NCBI RefSeq assembly: GCF_023500045.1
Contig: NZ_JAMCOF010000006.1
Coordinates: 1 to 64,000, forward strand
DNA from: Bartonella bilalgolemi
GTDB lineage: Bacteria; Pseudomonadota; Alphaproteobacteria; Rhizobiales; Rhizobiaceae
DNA: 64,000 nucleotides
Direction of reading: 5' to 3'
Position 1 is the first letter of the stretch, and each line of letters opens with the position of its first letter. This document shows, piece after piece, positions 10,570 to 19,112 of this stretch. The notes below the pieces were generated by a model. The model was not told the origin of the DNA. It saw nothing but the letters and a program-made list of their open reading frames with translations, and ran no database searches. Position numbers and translations under genes: made by a program.

Positions 10570-11688
10570 ATGATAAAAGCATTTCACTATAAAAAAAATT
10601 CTCAAGATGGATATGCTCGTCAAGGTGAAATTATAACGGGACGAGGGCGTATTCGCACACCTGCATTTATGCCAGTTGGGACGGCTGGAACCGTTAAGGC
10701 TATGTATATGGACCAGTTGCATGCTCTTGGTGCAGATATTATTTTGGGCAATACTTATCATTTAATGTTACGACCAGGAGCTGAGCGTGTTGCCCGTTTA
10801 GGGGGGCTACACGAATTTGTTCGTTGGTCTGGACCTATTTTAACGGATTCTGGTGGTTTTCAGGTTATGTCTCTTTCAGGGATATGTAAGATTACGGAGC
10901 AGGGTGTTATTTTCCGCTCTCATATTAATGGGGCATATTATGAAATGAGTCCAGAACGTTCTATCGAAATCCAAGGGCTTCTTGATTCTGATATTCAAAT
11001 GCAACTTGACCAGTGTATTGCATTACCGGCATCAGAGAGAGAAATAGAAGCTGCTATGGAACTTTCATTGCGTTGGGCAGAGCGTTGTAAAAAAGTTTTT
11101 GGTACTCAACCAGAAAAAGCAATTTTTGGTATTGTTCAAGGTGGAGATAATATGAAATTGCGTGAACGCTCTGCTCAAGCATTAAAAGAAATGGATTTGA
11201 AAGGCTATGCCATTGGAGGTCTTGCGGTTGGCGAACCTCAGGATGTTATGACAGCTGTCCTAGATGTTACTTGTTCAATTTTACCGGAGGACAAGCCGCG
11301 CTACCTCATGGGAGTAGGGACACCAGATGATATCTTAAAAAGTGTAGCTCGAGGAGTAGATATGTTTGATTGTGTTATGCCAACTCGTGCAGGGCGCCAT
11401 GGTTTAGCTTTTACTCGTTTTGGAAAAATTAATTTGCGAAATGCACGTTATGCAGAAGATCCAAATCCTCTTGATTCACAATCACCTTGCTCTGCTGCAC
11501 GCGATTATAGTTGTGCTTATTTGCATCATTTAATCAAATCTGGTGAAGCTCTTGGAGGCATGTTATTAACTTGGAATAATCTTTTTTATTATCAGCAGCT
11601 AATGCAAGGTATCCGTGACGCTATTAAAGCAGGATGTTATGCTGACTTTTGCTCTGATACCGCAGCCTTATGGATGCAAGGGCGATAA
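10570..11688 (+). CDS. tgt: tRNA-guanine transglycosylase
   Basis: Exchanges guanine-34 of tRNAs with GUN anticodons for preQ1 on the queuosine pathway. It has 372 residues. Catalytic regions are present: ILTDSGGFQVMS with the catalytic Asp, and DMFDCVMPTRAGRHG. GGLAVGE keeps Val220, the bacterial preQ1-type residue where eukaryotic enzymes have Gly. The usual zinc site CxCxxC is altered: the aligned stretch reads SPCSAARDYSCAYLHH, so only one of the three cysteines aligns, though the His is present. queA, a frequent upstream neighbour in Rhizobiales, is not here. The next 452 bp hold no clear gene. Confidence 0.95.
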   Translation: MIKAFHYKKNSQDGYARQGEIITGRGRIRTPAFMPVGTAGTVKAMYMDQLHALGADIILGNTYHLMLRPGAERVARLGGLHEFVRWSGPILTDSGGFQVMSLSGICKITEQGVIFRSHINGAYYEMSPERSIEIQGLLDSDIQMQLDQCIALPASEREIEAAMELSLRWAERCKKVFGTQPEKAIFGIVQGGDNMKLRERSAQALKEMDLKGYAIGGLAVGEPQDVMTAVLDVTCSILPEDKPRYLMGVGTPDDILKSVARGVDMFDCVMPTRAGRHGLAFTRFGKINLRNARYAEDPNPLDSQSPCSAARDYSCAYLHHLIKSGEALGGMLLTWNNLFYYQQLMQGIRDAIKAGCYADFCSDTAALWMQGR

Positions 11689-12140
11689 ATTATTGTAAAG
11701 AAAATTTTGTTAATACAGAAAAAACGTTCAGATAGCTCTTTCAAGGAATATAAATGTGCTGCTCTAAGTAGATATACGGAGGATGTTATTTATTTCTCTA
11801 TGGTACTACCTATTGAACAAAAAGTATTGCTCCGGCACGCACTACCTGATCCGGAGAGAAGCAGCTTATTTCTGTTTCTAATAACTATCTAAATTAACAA
11901 TGTTAATTCTAAGTTAGTAAATCCTTAAAGAAGTATGAAAATTATCTTTTTAAGATGCTTTGTGTTTATCTTTATAAAATATCATAAAAGTAAAACGTGA
12001 AAGCTGTATATCTTTTTTTAAAGAAATTGCTTTTTGATATTAAAAACGTATTATTTGCTCATTTTACAGCGCATTTAATAGACTAACATTCAAAATATAA
12101 AAATAATAAGATATGGATTTTCTAAGGATAAAATTTTTTA
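11689..12140. other. 452-bp gap after tgt, no supported gene
   Basis: A 61-codon open frame (11707-11892) exists but has a TTG start, no good ribosome binding site and no family resemblance. A GC-rich inverted repeat CTCCGG/CCGGAG (11830-11835 and 11851-11856) stands out in the AT-rich surroundings but has no T tract. The rest is AT-rich and featureless. It could hold decayed sequence, but I cannot identify a parent gene. Confidence 0.5.
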
Positions 12141-13328
12141 ATGTCTTTTAGAATTGATTTTAAAACCAAGCATTTGGGTATTTTAGCTCTTGCAGTAGGA
12201 AGCTTTGCTATTGGTACTGCTGAGTTTGTTGCAATGGGTTTACAACCGGAGATGGCGAATAGCTCACATATTAGTATTGCTATAGCGGGACAATATATTT
12301 CTTCTTATGCTTTAGGAGTTGTGATTGGAGCACCTATTTTAGCTGTTGTAACAGCTAAGCTGCCACATAAAGCTGTTTTGATAGGATTGATGTTTTGTTA
12401 TGCTTTGGCGAATATTGTTAGCGCATTTTTTTCTGATTTTAATGTATTGGTGATCTTGCGATTTATCAGCGGTCTTCCACATGGCATTTATTTTGGTATT
12501 GCGACTATGGTTGCATCTTGTATGGTAGAAAGAAATGAACGGTCAAAAGCTGTTGGCAGTGTTATGCTTGGTTTGACAATTGCAACAGTTATCGGAGCAC
12601 CAAGTGCAACTTGGATCGGCCAATTTATTGGGTGGCAGGTTGCATTTTTTCTTGTAGGTATTGTTTCTTTTGTGTGTTGTTTTCTTATTTGGAAATTTTT
12701 ACCTTCTGTTTCTAATTTTGCTAAAACAAGCATTTTAAACGAGTTAAGTGCATTAAAGAAAAAGGAAGTGTGGTTCCTTTTAGCTATGGTATCAATTGGT
12801 GCATCAGGATTATTTTCTGTTTTTACATATATTAAGTCAACATTGCTTTATGTGTCTAATGTTTCTCTTGAATGGGTACCATTTATTATGCCGTTGATGG
12901 GATTGGGAATGGTTGTGGGTAATATTTTAGGTCCTGAATTCGCGGTTAAGATTGGTTCTTCAGCAACGATATTTTTTACTATGCTTTGGAGCACATTTAT
13001 TTTTTTTCTTTTTTTCCTTTTATCATATACTCCGCTAACAGCAGCATTAGGATGTTTTCTTATTGGGACTTCTTTTGCATCTATGCCTTCTATGCAAACA
13101 AAAATCATGGATATTGCCGTACCTGCACAGATATTAGCAAGCGCTTTGATGCAATCTGCTTTTAACGTTGCTAATGCTCTTGGTGCGGAATTGGGAGCAT
13201 ATGTTTTGAAATTAGGCTATAGTTATGAATATACAGCTATCCTTGGAGGTATTTTAACTTTGTGTGGATTGTTGATTTTCTGTTTTTTATGGTACATGGA
13301 AAAATATAATCAATATTTTTCTGAGTAA
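12141..13328 (+). CDS. MFS efflux transporter, DHA1 type
   Basis: A 395-residue inner-membrane protein with about twelve hydrophobic segments. The N-terminus has FAIGTAEFVAMGLQPEMA, the motif of the AraJ/YdhP-like drug and sugar exporter branch of the major facilitator superfamily. PHGIYFGIATMVASCMV and the conserved GLTIATVIGAP stretch in the N-terminal half support that placement. The substrate cannot be told from sequence. It converges on icd and appears to be a single-gene unit. Confidence 0.88.
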   Translation: MSFRIDFKTKHLGILALAVGSFAIGTAEFVAMGLQPEMANSSHISIAIAGQYISSYALGVVIGAPILAVVTAKLPHKAVLIGLMFCYALANIVSAFFSDFNVLVILRFISGLPHGIYFGIATMVASCMVERNERSKAVGSVMLGLTIATVIGAPSATWIGQFIGWQVAFFLVGIVSFVCCFLIWKFLPSVSNFAKTSILNELSALKKKEVWFLLAMVSIGASGLFSVFTYIKSTLLYVSNVSLEWVPFIMPLMGLGMVVGNILGPEFAVKIGSSATIFFTMLWSTFIFFLFFLLSYTPLTAALGCFLIGTSFASMPSMQTKIMDIAVPAQILASALMQSAFNVANALGAELGAYVLKLGYSYEYTAILGGILTLCGLLIFCFLWYMEKYNQYFSE

Positions 13329-13516
13329 GTAAAGATATTTTAAAAGCTATTTTAGTCTTTTATAAAGCGTAAGAATAATTAAAAGAGAGCAGCATAGTGG
13401 TGACCTCGATAGAAAATAATACAACAAATATAATAAAAAGTGTTTTTATACATATAAAGAGACTTCTATTAGAGCGAGTCATAAAATGTGCATTTTAACG
13501 ATTTATAGAAGAAAAC

Positions 13517-13544
13517 TCAAAGCTTTCTAAATAGAAAGCTTTGA
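13517..13544 (-). terminator. rho-independent terminator of icd
   Basis: A perfect 12-bp stem (13517-13528 with 13533-13544) closes a 4-nt AAAT loop 13 bp beyond the icd stop codon. In the minus direction it is followed by GTTTTCTTC, a T-rich run. It may also stop read-through from the convergent MFS gene. Confidence 0.8.
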
Positions 13545-13557
13545 ATTTGGAATGATA

Positions 13558-14772
13558 TTAATGAGTCATTTCTTTTTTTAGGTTTTCATCAATTTTATCA
13601 AGAAATTCTGTTGTAGACAGCCATTTTTTTTCGGGACCGATTAAAATAGCAAGATCTTTTGTCATGAAACCTTCTTCAACAGTATGAATACAGACTTTTT
13701 CCAATATAGTAGCAAAATTTTTTAATTTTTCATTATTATCAAGCTTGGCACGATGCGTTAGTCCGCGTGTCCAAGCAAAAATGGACGCAATAGAATTTGT
13801 TGATGTTTCTTGATTTTTTTGATGCTGACGGTAATGACGAGTTACTGTGCCATGTGCAGCTTCTGCTTCAACAATTTTACCATCTGGTGTCATGAGAACA
13901 GAAGTCATAAGACCGAGAGAACCAAATCCTTGAGCAACGATATCTGATTGAACATCACCATCATAATTTTTACATGCCCAAACATAACCACCTGACCATT
14001 TAAGTGCAGAAGCTACCATGTCATCGATAAGACGATGCTCATAATATAATTTACGATTTTCAAATTCGGCTTTAAATTCTGTATCAAATATTTCTTGAAA
14101 GATATCTTTAAAACGACCATCATAGGCTTTTAAAATGGTATTTTTTGTCGAAAGGTAGACGGGGACATTGCGTTGAAGCCCATAATGAAAGGATGCGCGG
14201 GCAAAGTCGCGGATTGATTCATCAAGATTGTACATCGCCATTACAACTCCTGCACTTGGAGCATTAAAGACATCATGTTCGATAATTTGACCATCATCAC
14301 CAACAAACTTAATACTTAATTTTCCTTTATTCGGAAATTTGAAATCCGTTGCTTTATATTGATCGCCAAAGGCATGACGTCCGACAATAATTGGTTTTGT
14401 CCAACCTGGAACGAGACGTGGAATATTTTTACAGATAATAGGTTCACGAAAAATAACACCTCCTAAAATATTGCGAATTGTTCCATTTGGAGATTTCCAC
14501 ATTTTTGTTAAGTTAAATTCTTTAACGCGTGCTTCATCAGGAGTAATGGTTGCACATTTTACACCAACCCCATATTGTTTGATAGCATGAGCAGAATCAA
14601 TTGTTATTTGATCGCTGGTTGCTTCTCTATTTTTAATGGAAAGATCGTAATATTTAAGATCAATATCAAGATAGGGATGAATGAGCTTATCCTTAATATA
14701 TTTCCAGATAATACGAGTCATTTCATCGCCGTCAATTTCGACAATGGGATTTGTCACTTTAATCTTTGCCAT
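13558..14772 (-). CDS. icd: NADP-dependent isocitrate dehydrogenase
   Basis: Oxidatively decarboxylates isocitrate to 2-oxoglutarate in the TCA cycle. Its 404 residues are typical of the dimeric, eukaryote-like class common in alphaproteobacteria. It starts [23 protein letters not shown]. The substrate loop KSPNGTIRN, the metal-binding NYDGDVQSD and [11 protein letters not shown] are present. It is bounded downstream by a strong terminator, and upstream faces the unrecognised gene at 14966. Confidence 0.97.
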   Translation of the reverse strand: MAKIKVTNPIVEIDGDEMTRIIWKYIKDKLIHPYLDIDLKYYDLSIKNREATSDQITIDSAHAIKQYGVGVKCATITPDEARVKEFNLTKMWKSPNGTIRNILGGVIFREPIICKNIPRLVPGWTKPIIVGRHAFGDQYKATDFKFPNKGKLSIKFVGDDGQIIEHDVFNAPSAGVVMAMYNLDESIRDFARASFHYGLQRNVPVYLSTKNTILKAYDGRFKDIFQEIFDTEFKAEFENRKLYYEHRLIDDMVASALKWSGGYVWACKNYDGDVQSDIVAQGFGSLGLMTSVLMTPDGKIVEAEAAHGTVTRHYRQHQKNQETSTNSIASIFAWTRGLTHRAKLDNNEKLKNFATILEKVCIHTVEEGFMTKDLAILIGPEKKWLSTTEFLDKIDENLKKEMTH

Positions 14773-14965
14773 TAGGAATCCTTTTTTTATTTAAACAATA
14801 TTTTTTGCTTATAGCATTTTCAGATCCATGATGGAAATTAAAAACAGAAATCGAGAAAAAGCTTTTTGCATATATAACTAAGTTTTTATTTTAAAGTTTT
14901 TTTATCTGTGTTATATTAAGCACAATGTAAGGTATTAGGGTGTACCATTTAAATGGGGGAAGATA

Positions 14966-15613
14966 ATGGTTTCTGTTGACTCATTTCAGGTAAGTCCGAG
15001 AATTGATGGTTACCAAAAACATAGCTCACATAAAGAGCAGAATTTCAATGAGGTGCTTAAGGGTACTGTTCAGGTGCCATCTGTGCACATTAGTAGTAAA
15101 AATATTATTCCTTCGATTTTGTATGATACATTATCATCTTTTCAAGAGTTTTCTGATAATTCTGATAGTAAAGTTCAATTTACAGAAATCTTACCTTCTT
15201 TAATTGGTAGTACTCATTCTCTTTCTTTATGGGATACTTTAATTGAAGCTGATGCATCACAATTTCAAGATTATGATGGCGTTCCAAGTGGTCGTTTTCA
15301 GGTTTATGTTCCTTTGGTAATGGATGGTAATCAATTGAGAGATCTTGTACATTCTTTAGCAAGAGAAGGGAAATTGCTTGGAGGACCACAAGCTTTGTTT
15401 ACAGCTCTAGAACGTGATACTGCTAGAATATATAATCAATCAGATATAGAAAATCTTATTGGAAAATCAGTTAATTGGAAACAAGGTAATATGTTTGGTA
15501 CAATGTGGGATTGCCGTGTGATTGATGAGCAATTAATTCAAAAATTTCAACAGGAAGGTAAGCAAATATTTACTGGAGCCATAGGATCTCTTCGTTTTTC
15601 TATTATTTATTAA
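14966..15613 (+). CDS. unrecognised 215-residue protein
   Basis: I do not recognise a family. The gene has a good ribosome binding site (GGGGGA, 14954-14959) before the ATG and base use like its neighbours. The protein has no signal peptide or membrane segment. The first 80 residues are Ser/Gln/Asn-rich and probably flexible. The C-terminal half, from about residue 85, looks folded (SGRFQVYVPLVMDGNQLRDL, then LIGKSVNWKQGNMFGTMWD). It ends at SLRFSIIY. It lies between icd and the Bep-like gene in the same orientation as the latter, separated by 537 bp, so co-transcription is unlikely. It could be a lineage-specific protein or an effector-associated gene, but nothing in the sequence proves either. 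Confidence 0.75.
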   Translation: MVSVDSFQVSPRIDGYQKHSSHKEQNFNEVLKGTVQVPSVHISSKNIIPSILYDTLSSFQEFSDNSDSKVQFTEILPSLIGSTHSLSLWDTLIEADASQFQDYDGVPSGRFQVYVPLVMDGNQLRDLVHSLAREGKLLGGPQALFTALERDTARIYNQSDIENLIGKSVNWKQGNMFGTMWDCRVIDEQLIQKFQQEGKQIFTGAIGSLRFSIIY

Positions 15614-16150
15614 ATAAAATAAGAAAATTTATTTATATCAATTTCTTTGTTTTATTATTAGAGATTGCATTAGCCAAACTAAAATTTTTAAATTTAATTA
15701 TTATACAATTAGAGACTCTTTGTAGTAGTATAAATATGAACTATTACGAGCATTATGTTTACCTTCTGGTATCTAACACAATACACATTAGGAATGTTGA
15801 TTGTTATCACGACTGAAATTTTCAGATAACAAGTTTGGTTATAAAAAATTTACAAAGAGTGTTAATCTATACTCAAGATAAAAAACAATAAAATAAATAC
15901 CTCATTGTCAAAATTGTCAAAGTTAGAATTTTATAGTTTATTGGTTTTGTTTATGTTTTTTCTTCACTATTCTTGACCATTTTGTGGCTTTTTTATTGTT
16001 TAACTTTCATCTCAATATTTTATAAAAGTAATAACCATTAACAATGTTATTTACTAAATATATAATAATATTTTTATCATAAAAAAAACATATTGATAAT
16101 AATATAATATAATATACATATTAGAATTTTATATTTTTTACCTGTTAAAA
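15614..16150. other. 537-bp AT-rich gap before the Bep-like gene
   Basis: No coding frame is supported. It contains the inverted repeat at 15801-15832 and very AT-rich DNA from about 16020 to the start codon. No convincing ribosome binding site precedes the ATG at 16151. Confidence 0.5.
15801..15832. promoter_or_regulatory. 8-bp inverted repeat upstream of the Bep-like gene
   Basis: TTGTTATC (15801-15808) is matched exactly by GATAACAA (15825-15832). Inside lies a second inverted repeat CTGAAA-T-TTTCAG (15813-15825). It has no T tract, so it looks more like an operator or RNA hairpin than a terminator. It is about 320 bp upstream of the Bep start. Confidence 0.35.
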
Positions 16151-18175
16151 ATGATTAGTATTATTTATCAAAGCTTATTGAAATTAAAGAAATACATACA
16201 AAAGAAATCAACTCGTAATTTTACATCTTCTTTATTAAAGGAAGAGCAAAAGTCAAATGAAATGGTTGATATAGACAATGTGTCCGGTGCAGTATCGACA
16301 CATATAGACATGTTTCGAAAAGCACCAGAAGAGCTTCTTAGAGTGATTGATATAACCATCAATATGTATATGGTTCATGGGCTTGATATCTCTCCTGAAA
16401 AACTTGCAACTGTAAGAAAAGATGCTGCTAATGATTTTTTACGCAGATATTCTGCATCTAAATCTAATGATTTTACACTTAGGAATTTTTTCTCCAGAGA
16501 TTTATTCCTTAGGGATTTGTCTTCTATAGATTCTTCACTGAAGAAGTCTAAGATTCCAATGGATGACGTTTTACTAAATAGTTATGCCTATTTAAATGGT
16601 TATACTTATTCTGATGGTTTAACATTAAAAAATAAATATGAATTGCGTGGTATAGATTTTCAGGAAAGATGTGCGCGTGATATAATACAAGCAAGTTTTA
16701 ATCTGAAAGAAGAGCCACTGCCAGAAAAATTTGATTCCTCTTATCTAAAATATCTTCATAAGCGCTTATTTGAAAATACATTTGAATGGGCTGGTTGTAC
16801 CCGAGAGCTTCCATTTACATTTTCAGATGGTACAGTTGAGATGAATTCAACATTAAAAATACCTGACCTGAAGTGCTCTATAAGCAGTGATAAAGTTAAA
16901 AGCGGTTTAGAAGAAATTGATCGAATACTTGCTGAGAAAAATAGTTTGAAAGGTTTATCACGTGAAGAATTTGTTCGTGAAGCATCAACAATATTTTCTC
17001 ACTTTTATAATATATATCCTTTCCGGAGTGGAAATGGATGTGTACAACGTATATTTTTTGAAAAAATGGCAGAGGCCGCAGGGCATAGACTTGACTTTTC
17101 AGTTATAACAAACCAACGTTGGAAATATGTCCGCCATGCTGCATTATCATTCGATAAAAATGATGTAATCACTATACGCAATCTTTTTGAAGATATCTCC
17201 AATCCAGAAAAAGTAAATATTTTAAAGGAATTCATACAACATAAAAATGATATCAAAGATGTCGAGATTGGAAATAAGCTTATTGCAGTAGCAAAAGAAG
17301 GCTCTACCTATATGGGCCTCTATAAAGGTTGTAGCCGAGATTCTATTATGCTCTTGGTAAATGATCAGTATGTTTTATGCAAAAAAGATTATCTTGCACC
17401 AGAAACGGTAAAGACATTGCAGCTTGGTGATAGAATTACTTTTACAGTTCCAACGTCCAAAAAAAATGTTGAAAATGTTCTCATCCCAGACGAAAGAGTA
17501 GCCTCTTTGACGGAAGAAGAAATTATTTCAAAAATTGCAGAAAATGGCTCCGTCCAAAGGGCTATGCAAAGAATCAGAAGTCTATCAAAATGTGTCTATG
17601 GAAGCTCGGAAATGTTGGATAAGGATATAAATCTGATTCATGTAGATTCAGGTCTCGGTGAACAGCATATCGAGCAGCATGTGAGTCTTTTTAAATATAA
17701 GTTTGCAGGTATGACAATATTAGGTGTCGACAGTCCAGCGCGCAAACGAGCTAGGATAAATTACTGTAAGCTCGAGCAAGCACTGGATGATTATATAAAT
17801 ACTGTAATTTTTACTAGAGAAAGAATTCTTCAAAGACATCAAGAAAAACACGAACGTTGCCAGCGAAAGATAAAAATGCCTAGTCAAGTGCGAAATATCC
17901 TTTTTTTATCTGAAGAAGATCAAATCAAGGCCTTAAATGCCAATCCTTCTCTTCACGAAGAGATCAAAGATCTTACGAATCAAGTCAGAGAGCGTCTTAC
18001 ACCATGGGAGTATCAAGCACTTGATAAGGAACAGTATGATAAGCTTGCTGACAGTATAGGCATATCAGTAAGTAGAGCACGGGAAGTTACAGCAATTATT
18101 AAGCAAGCTCACAAAGTATGTCAGTTAACCAGAAACAGAGCTCATGACTCGAAGACGATGAGTATAGTCTATTAA
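16151..18175 (+). CDS. Bep-like type IV secretion effector, Fic plus BID domains, degenerate Fic motif
   Basis: A 674-residue relative of the Bartonella effector proteins. Residues 1-150 are an N-terminal extension that I cannot match to BepA-type proteins. The Fic domain runs from about 151 (YSDGLTLKNKYELRG, then LFENTFEWAGCTRELPFTF) to about 350. Its motif at 289-300 reads YPFRSGNGCVQR instead of HPFREGNGRTQR, so the catalytic His is Tyr289, the acidic residue is Ser293 and the key Arg is Cys297. An OB-like linker (about 370-433) follows, then a BID domain (about 453-656), the export signal for VirB/VirD4, and a short tail. AMP transfer is unlikely, while export may persist. The start is uncertain: ATG 16262 (residue 38) is an alternative. 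No virB gene is nearby, and tRNA-Glu lies just downstream. Confidence 0.9.
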   Translation: MISIIYQSLLKLKKYIQKKSTRNFTSSLLKEEQKSNEMVDIDNVSGAVSTHIDMFRKAPEELLRVIDITINMYMVHGLDISPEKLATVRKDAANDFLRRYSASKSNDFTLRNFFSRDLFLRDLSSIDSSLKKSKIPMDDVLLNSYAYLNGYTYSDGLTLKNKYELRGIDFQERCARDIIQASFNLKEEPLPEKFDSSYLKYLHKRLFENTFEWAGCTRELPFTFSDGTVEMNSTLKIPDLKCSISSDKVKSGLEEIDRILAEKNSLKGLSREEFVREASTIFSHFYNIYPFRSGNGCVQRIFFEKMAEAAGHRLDFSVITNQRWKYVRHAALSFDKNDVITIRNLFEDISNPEKVNILKEFIQHKNDIKDVEIGNKLIAVAKEGSTYMGLYKGCSRDSIMLLVNDQYVLCKKDYLAPETVKTLQLGDRITFTVPTSKKNVENVLIPDERVASLTEEEIISKIAENGSVQRAMQRIRSLSKCVYGSSEMLDKDINLIHVDSGLGEQHIEQHVSLFKYKFAGMTILGVDSPARKRARINYCKLEQALDDYINTVIFTRERILQRHQEKHERCQRKIKMPSQVRNILFLSEEDQIKALNANPSLHEEIKDLTNQVRERLTPWEYQALDKEQYDKLADSIGISVSRAREVTAIIKQAHKVCQLTRNRAHDSKTMSIVY

Positions 18176-18386
18176 AAATATAAAAGCTTTTACTTTTTTA
18201 TATTCATGGATAACTTCTTTTTATAAAGTAACCCATGTAAGGTACTCATACCTGTTTCTATTATAATAATTTAAGGTGCAATAATCTTTTAAAGAAACTT
18301 TGATTTATAGTGGCTATTAAAGGAAAATGTAAAGCCCTATTTCTTTGCCTGTAAAAAAAGATCAATAACTATCTAAAAAAAGCATC

Positions 18387-18461
18387 TGGTACGCCCAAGG
18401 GGAATTGAACCCCTGTTTCCGCCGTGAAAGGGCGATGTCCTAACCGCTAGACGATGGGCGC
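18387..18461 (-). tRNA. tRNA-Glu (anticodon TTC)
   Basis: The 75-nt minus-strand gene folds as a cloverleaf with an encoded CCA (complement of 18387-18389). The acceptor stem GCGCCCA pairs with TGGGCGT (one G-U), the T-loop contains GGTTCAATTCC, and the anticodon loop CTTTCAC carries TTC at 18426-18428. Its 3' end faces the Bep-like gene, as would be expected of an old integration site, but I saw no repeated tRNA 3' end nearby. Confidence 0.95.
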
Positions 18462-19112
18462 AGTCTAATTATGAGGCTTATAGAGAGGATCCTTTTACTT
18501 CGCAAGTCCTATAAGTGATTTTTTTAAAAAAAAATGCATTTTTTTGAATTATTTTTTGAAATATACTTGGGATTATATAACTCAGATCATTTGATAAAAT
18601 TACAAATGATCCAATATTTTATAAAAATCGATAATATGTTTTAGTATGCAAAATAGTGATACTTTCATTTTTTTTGATAAAAAAATAGATGAAGATGATT
18701 AATCCAGGAATTTTATAATGAGTATCACTCACTTTATTTTTTATCATAGGATTGATGCATAGTAAAAGCATTACTTAACATAAAAAAAATTACTCCCTAA
18801 AAATCATTATCTGCATTTAATAAATAAATTACAAGCCACAGTTTATTTGATGCAATTGAGCTGGGAGAAATATGCATCGCGAAACTGAAATATTGTATGA
18901 TAAGGTGAGAAAGGATCATTAAAGCAGATAAAATATTTACAAGATGCAATACTATATAAAGCTTCTTGATTTAGTTAATGAACATTTAAGGGGAATGAGA
19001 TTATAGTTTTCTCTTGTAAAAATCTTTCATCTTTATAAAAGCTGTATTATTGATATTTAGGAATAAAATGCTAATGTCGTTTTATGAATACTAATCCGGT
19101 AGGACTTTTTAT
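18462..19112. other. 651-bp gap between tRNA-Glu and glpX
   Basis: AT-rich DNA with no supported gene. A 16-codon frame beginning MHRETEILYDK (about 18871-18921) is too short to claim. The promoters of tRNA-Glu (minus) and glpX (plus) should lie here, but no clear consensus hexamers were found. Confidence 0.5.

Noticed and set aside
11707..11892. 61-codon open frame after tgt
   Set aside because: TTG start, no ribosome binding site, no recognisable family and no support from neighbours.
18387..18461. Attachment-site duplication at the tRNA-Glu 3' end
   Set aside because: No second copy of the tRNA 3' sequence was found in the adjacent gap or around the bep.
18871..18921. 16-codon frame MHRETEILYDK... 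before glpX
   Set aside because: Too short to support without conservation data and without a strong ribosome binding site.
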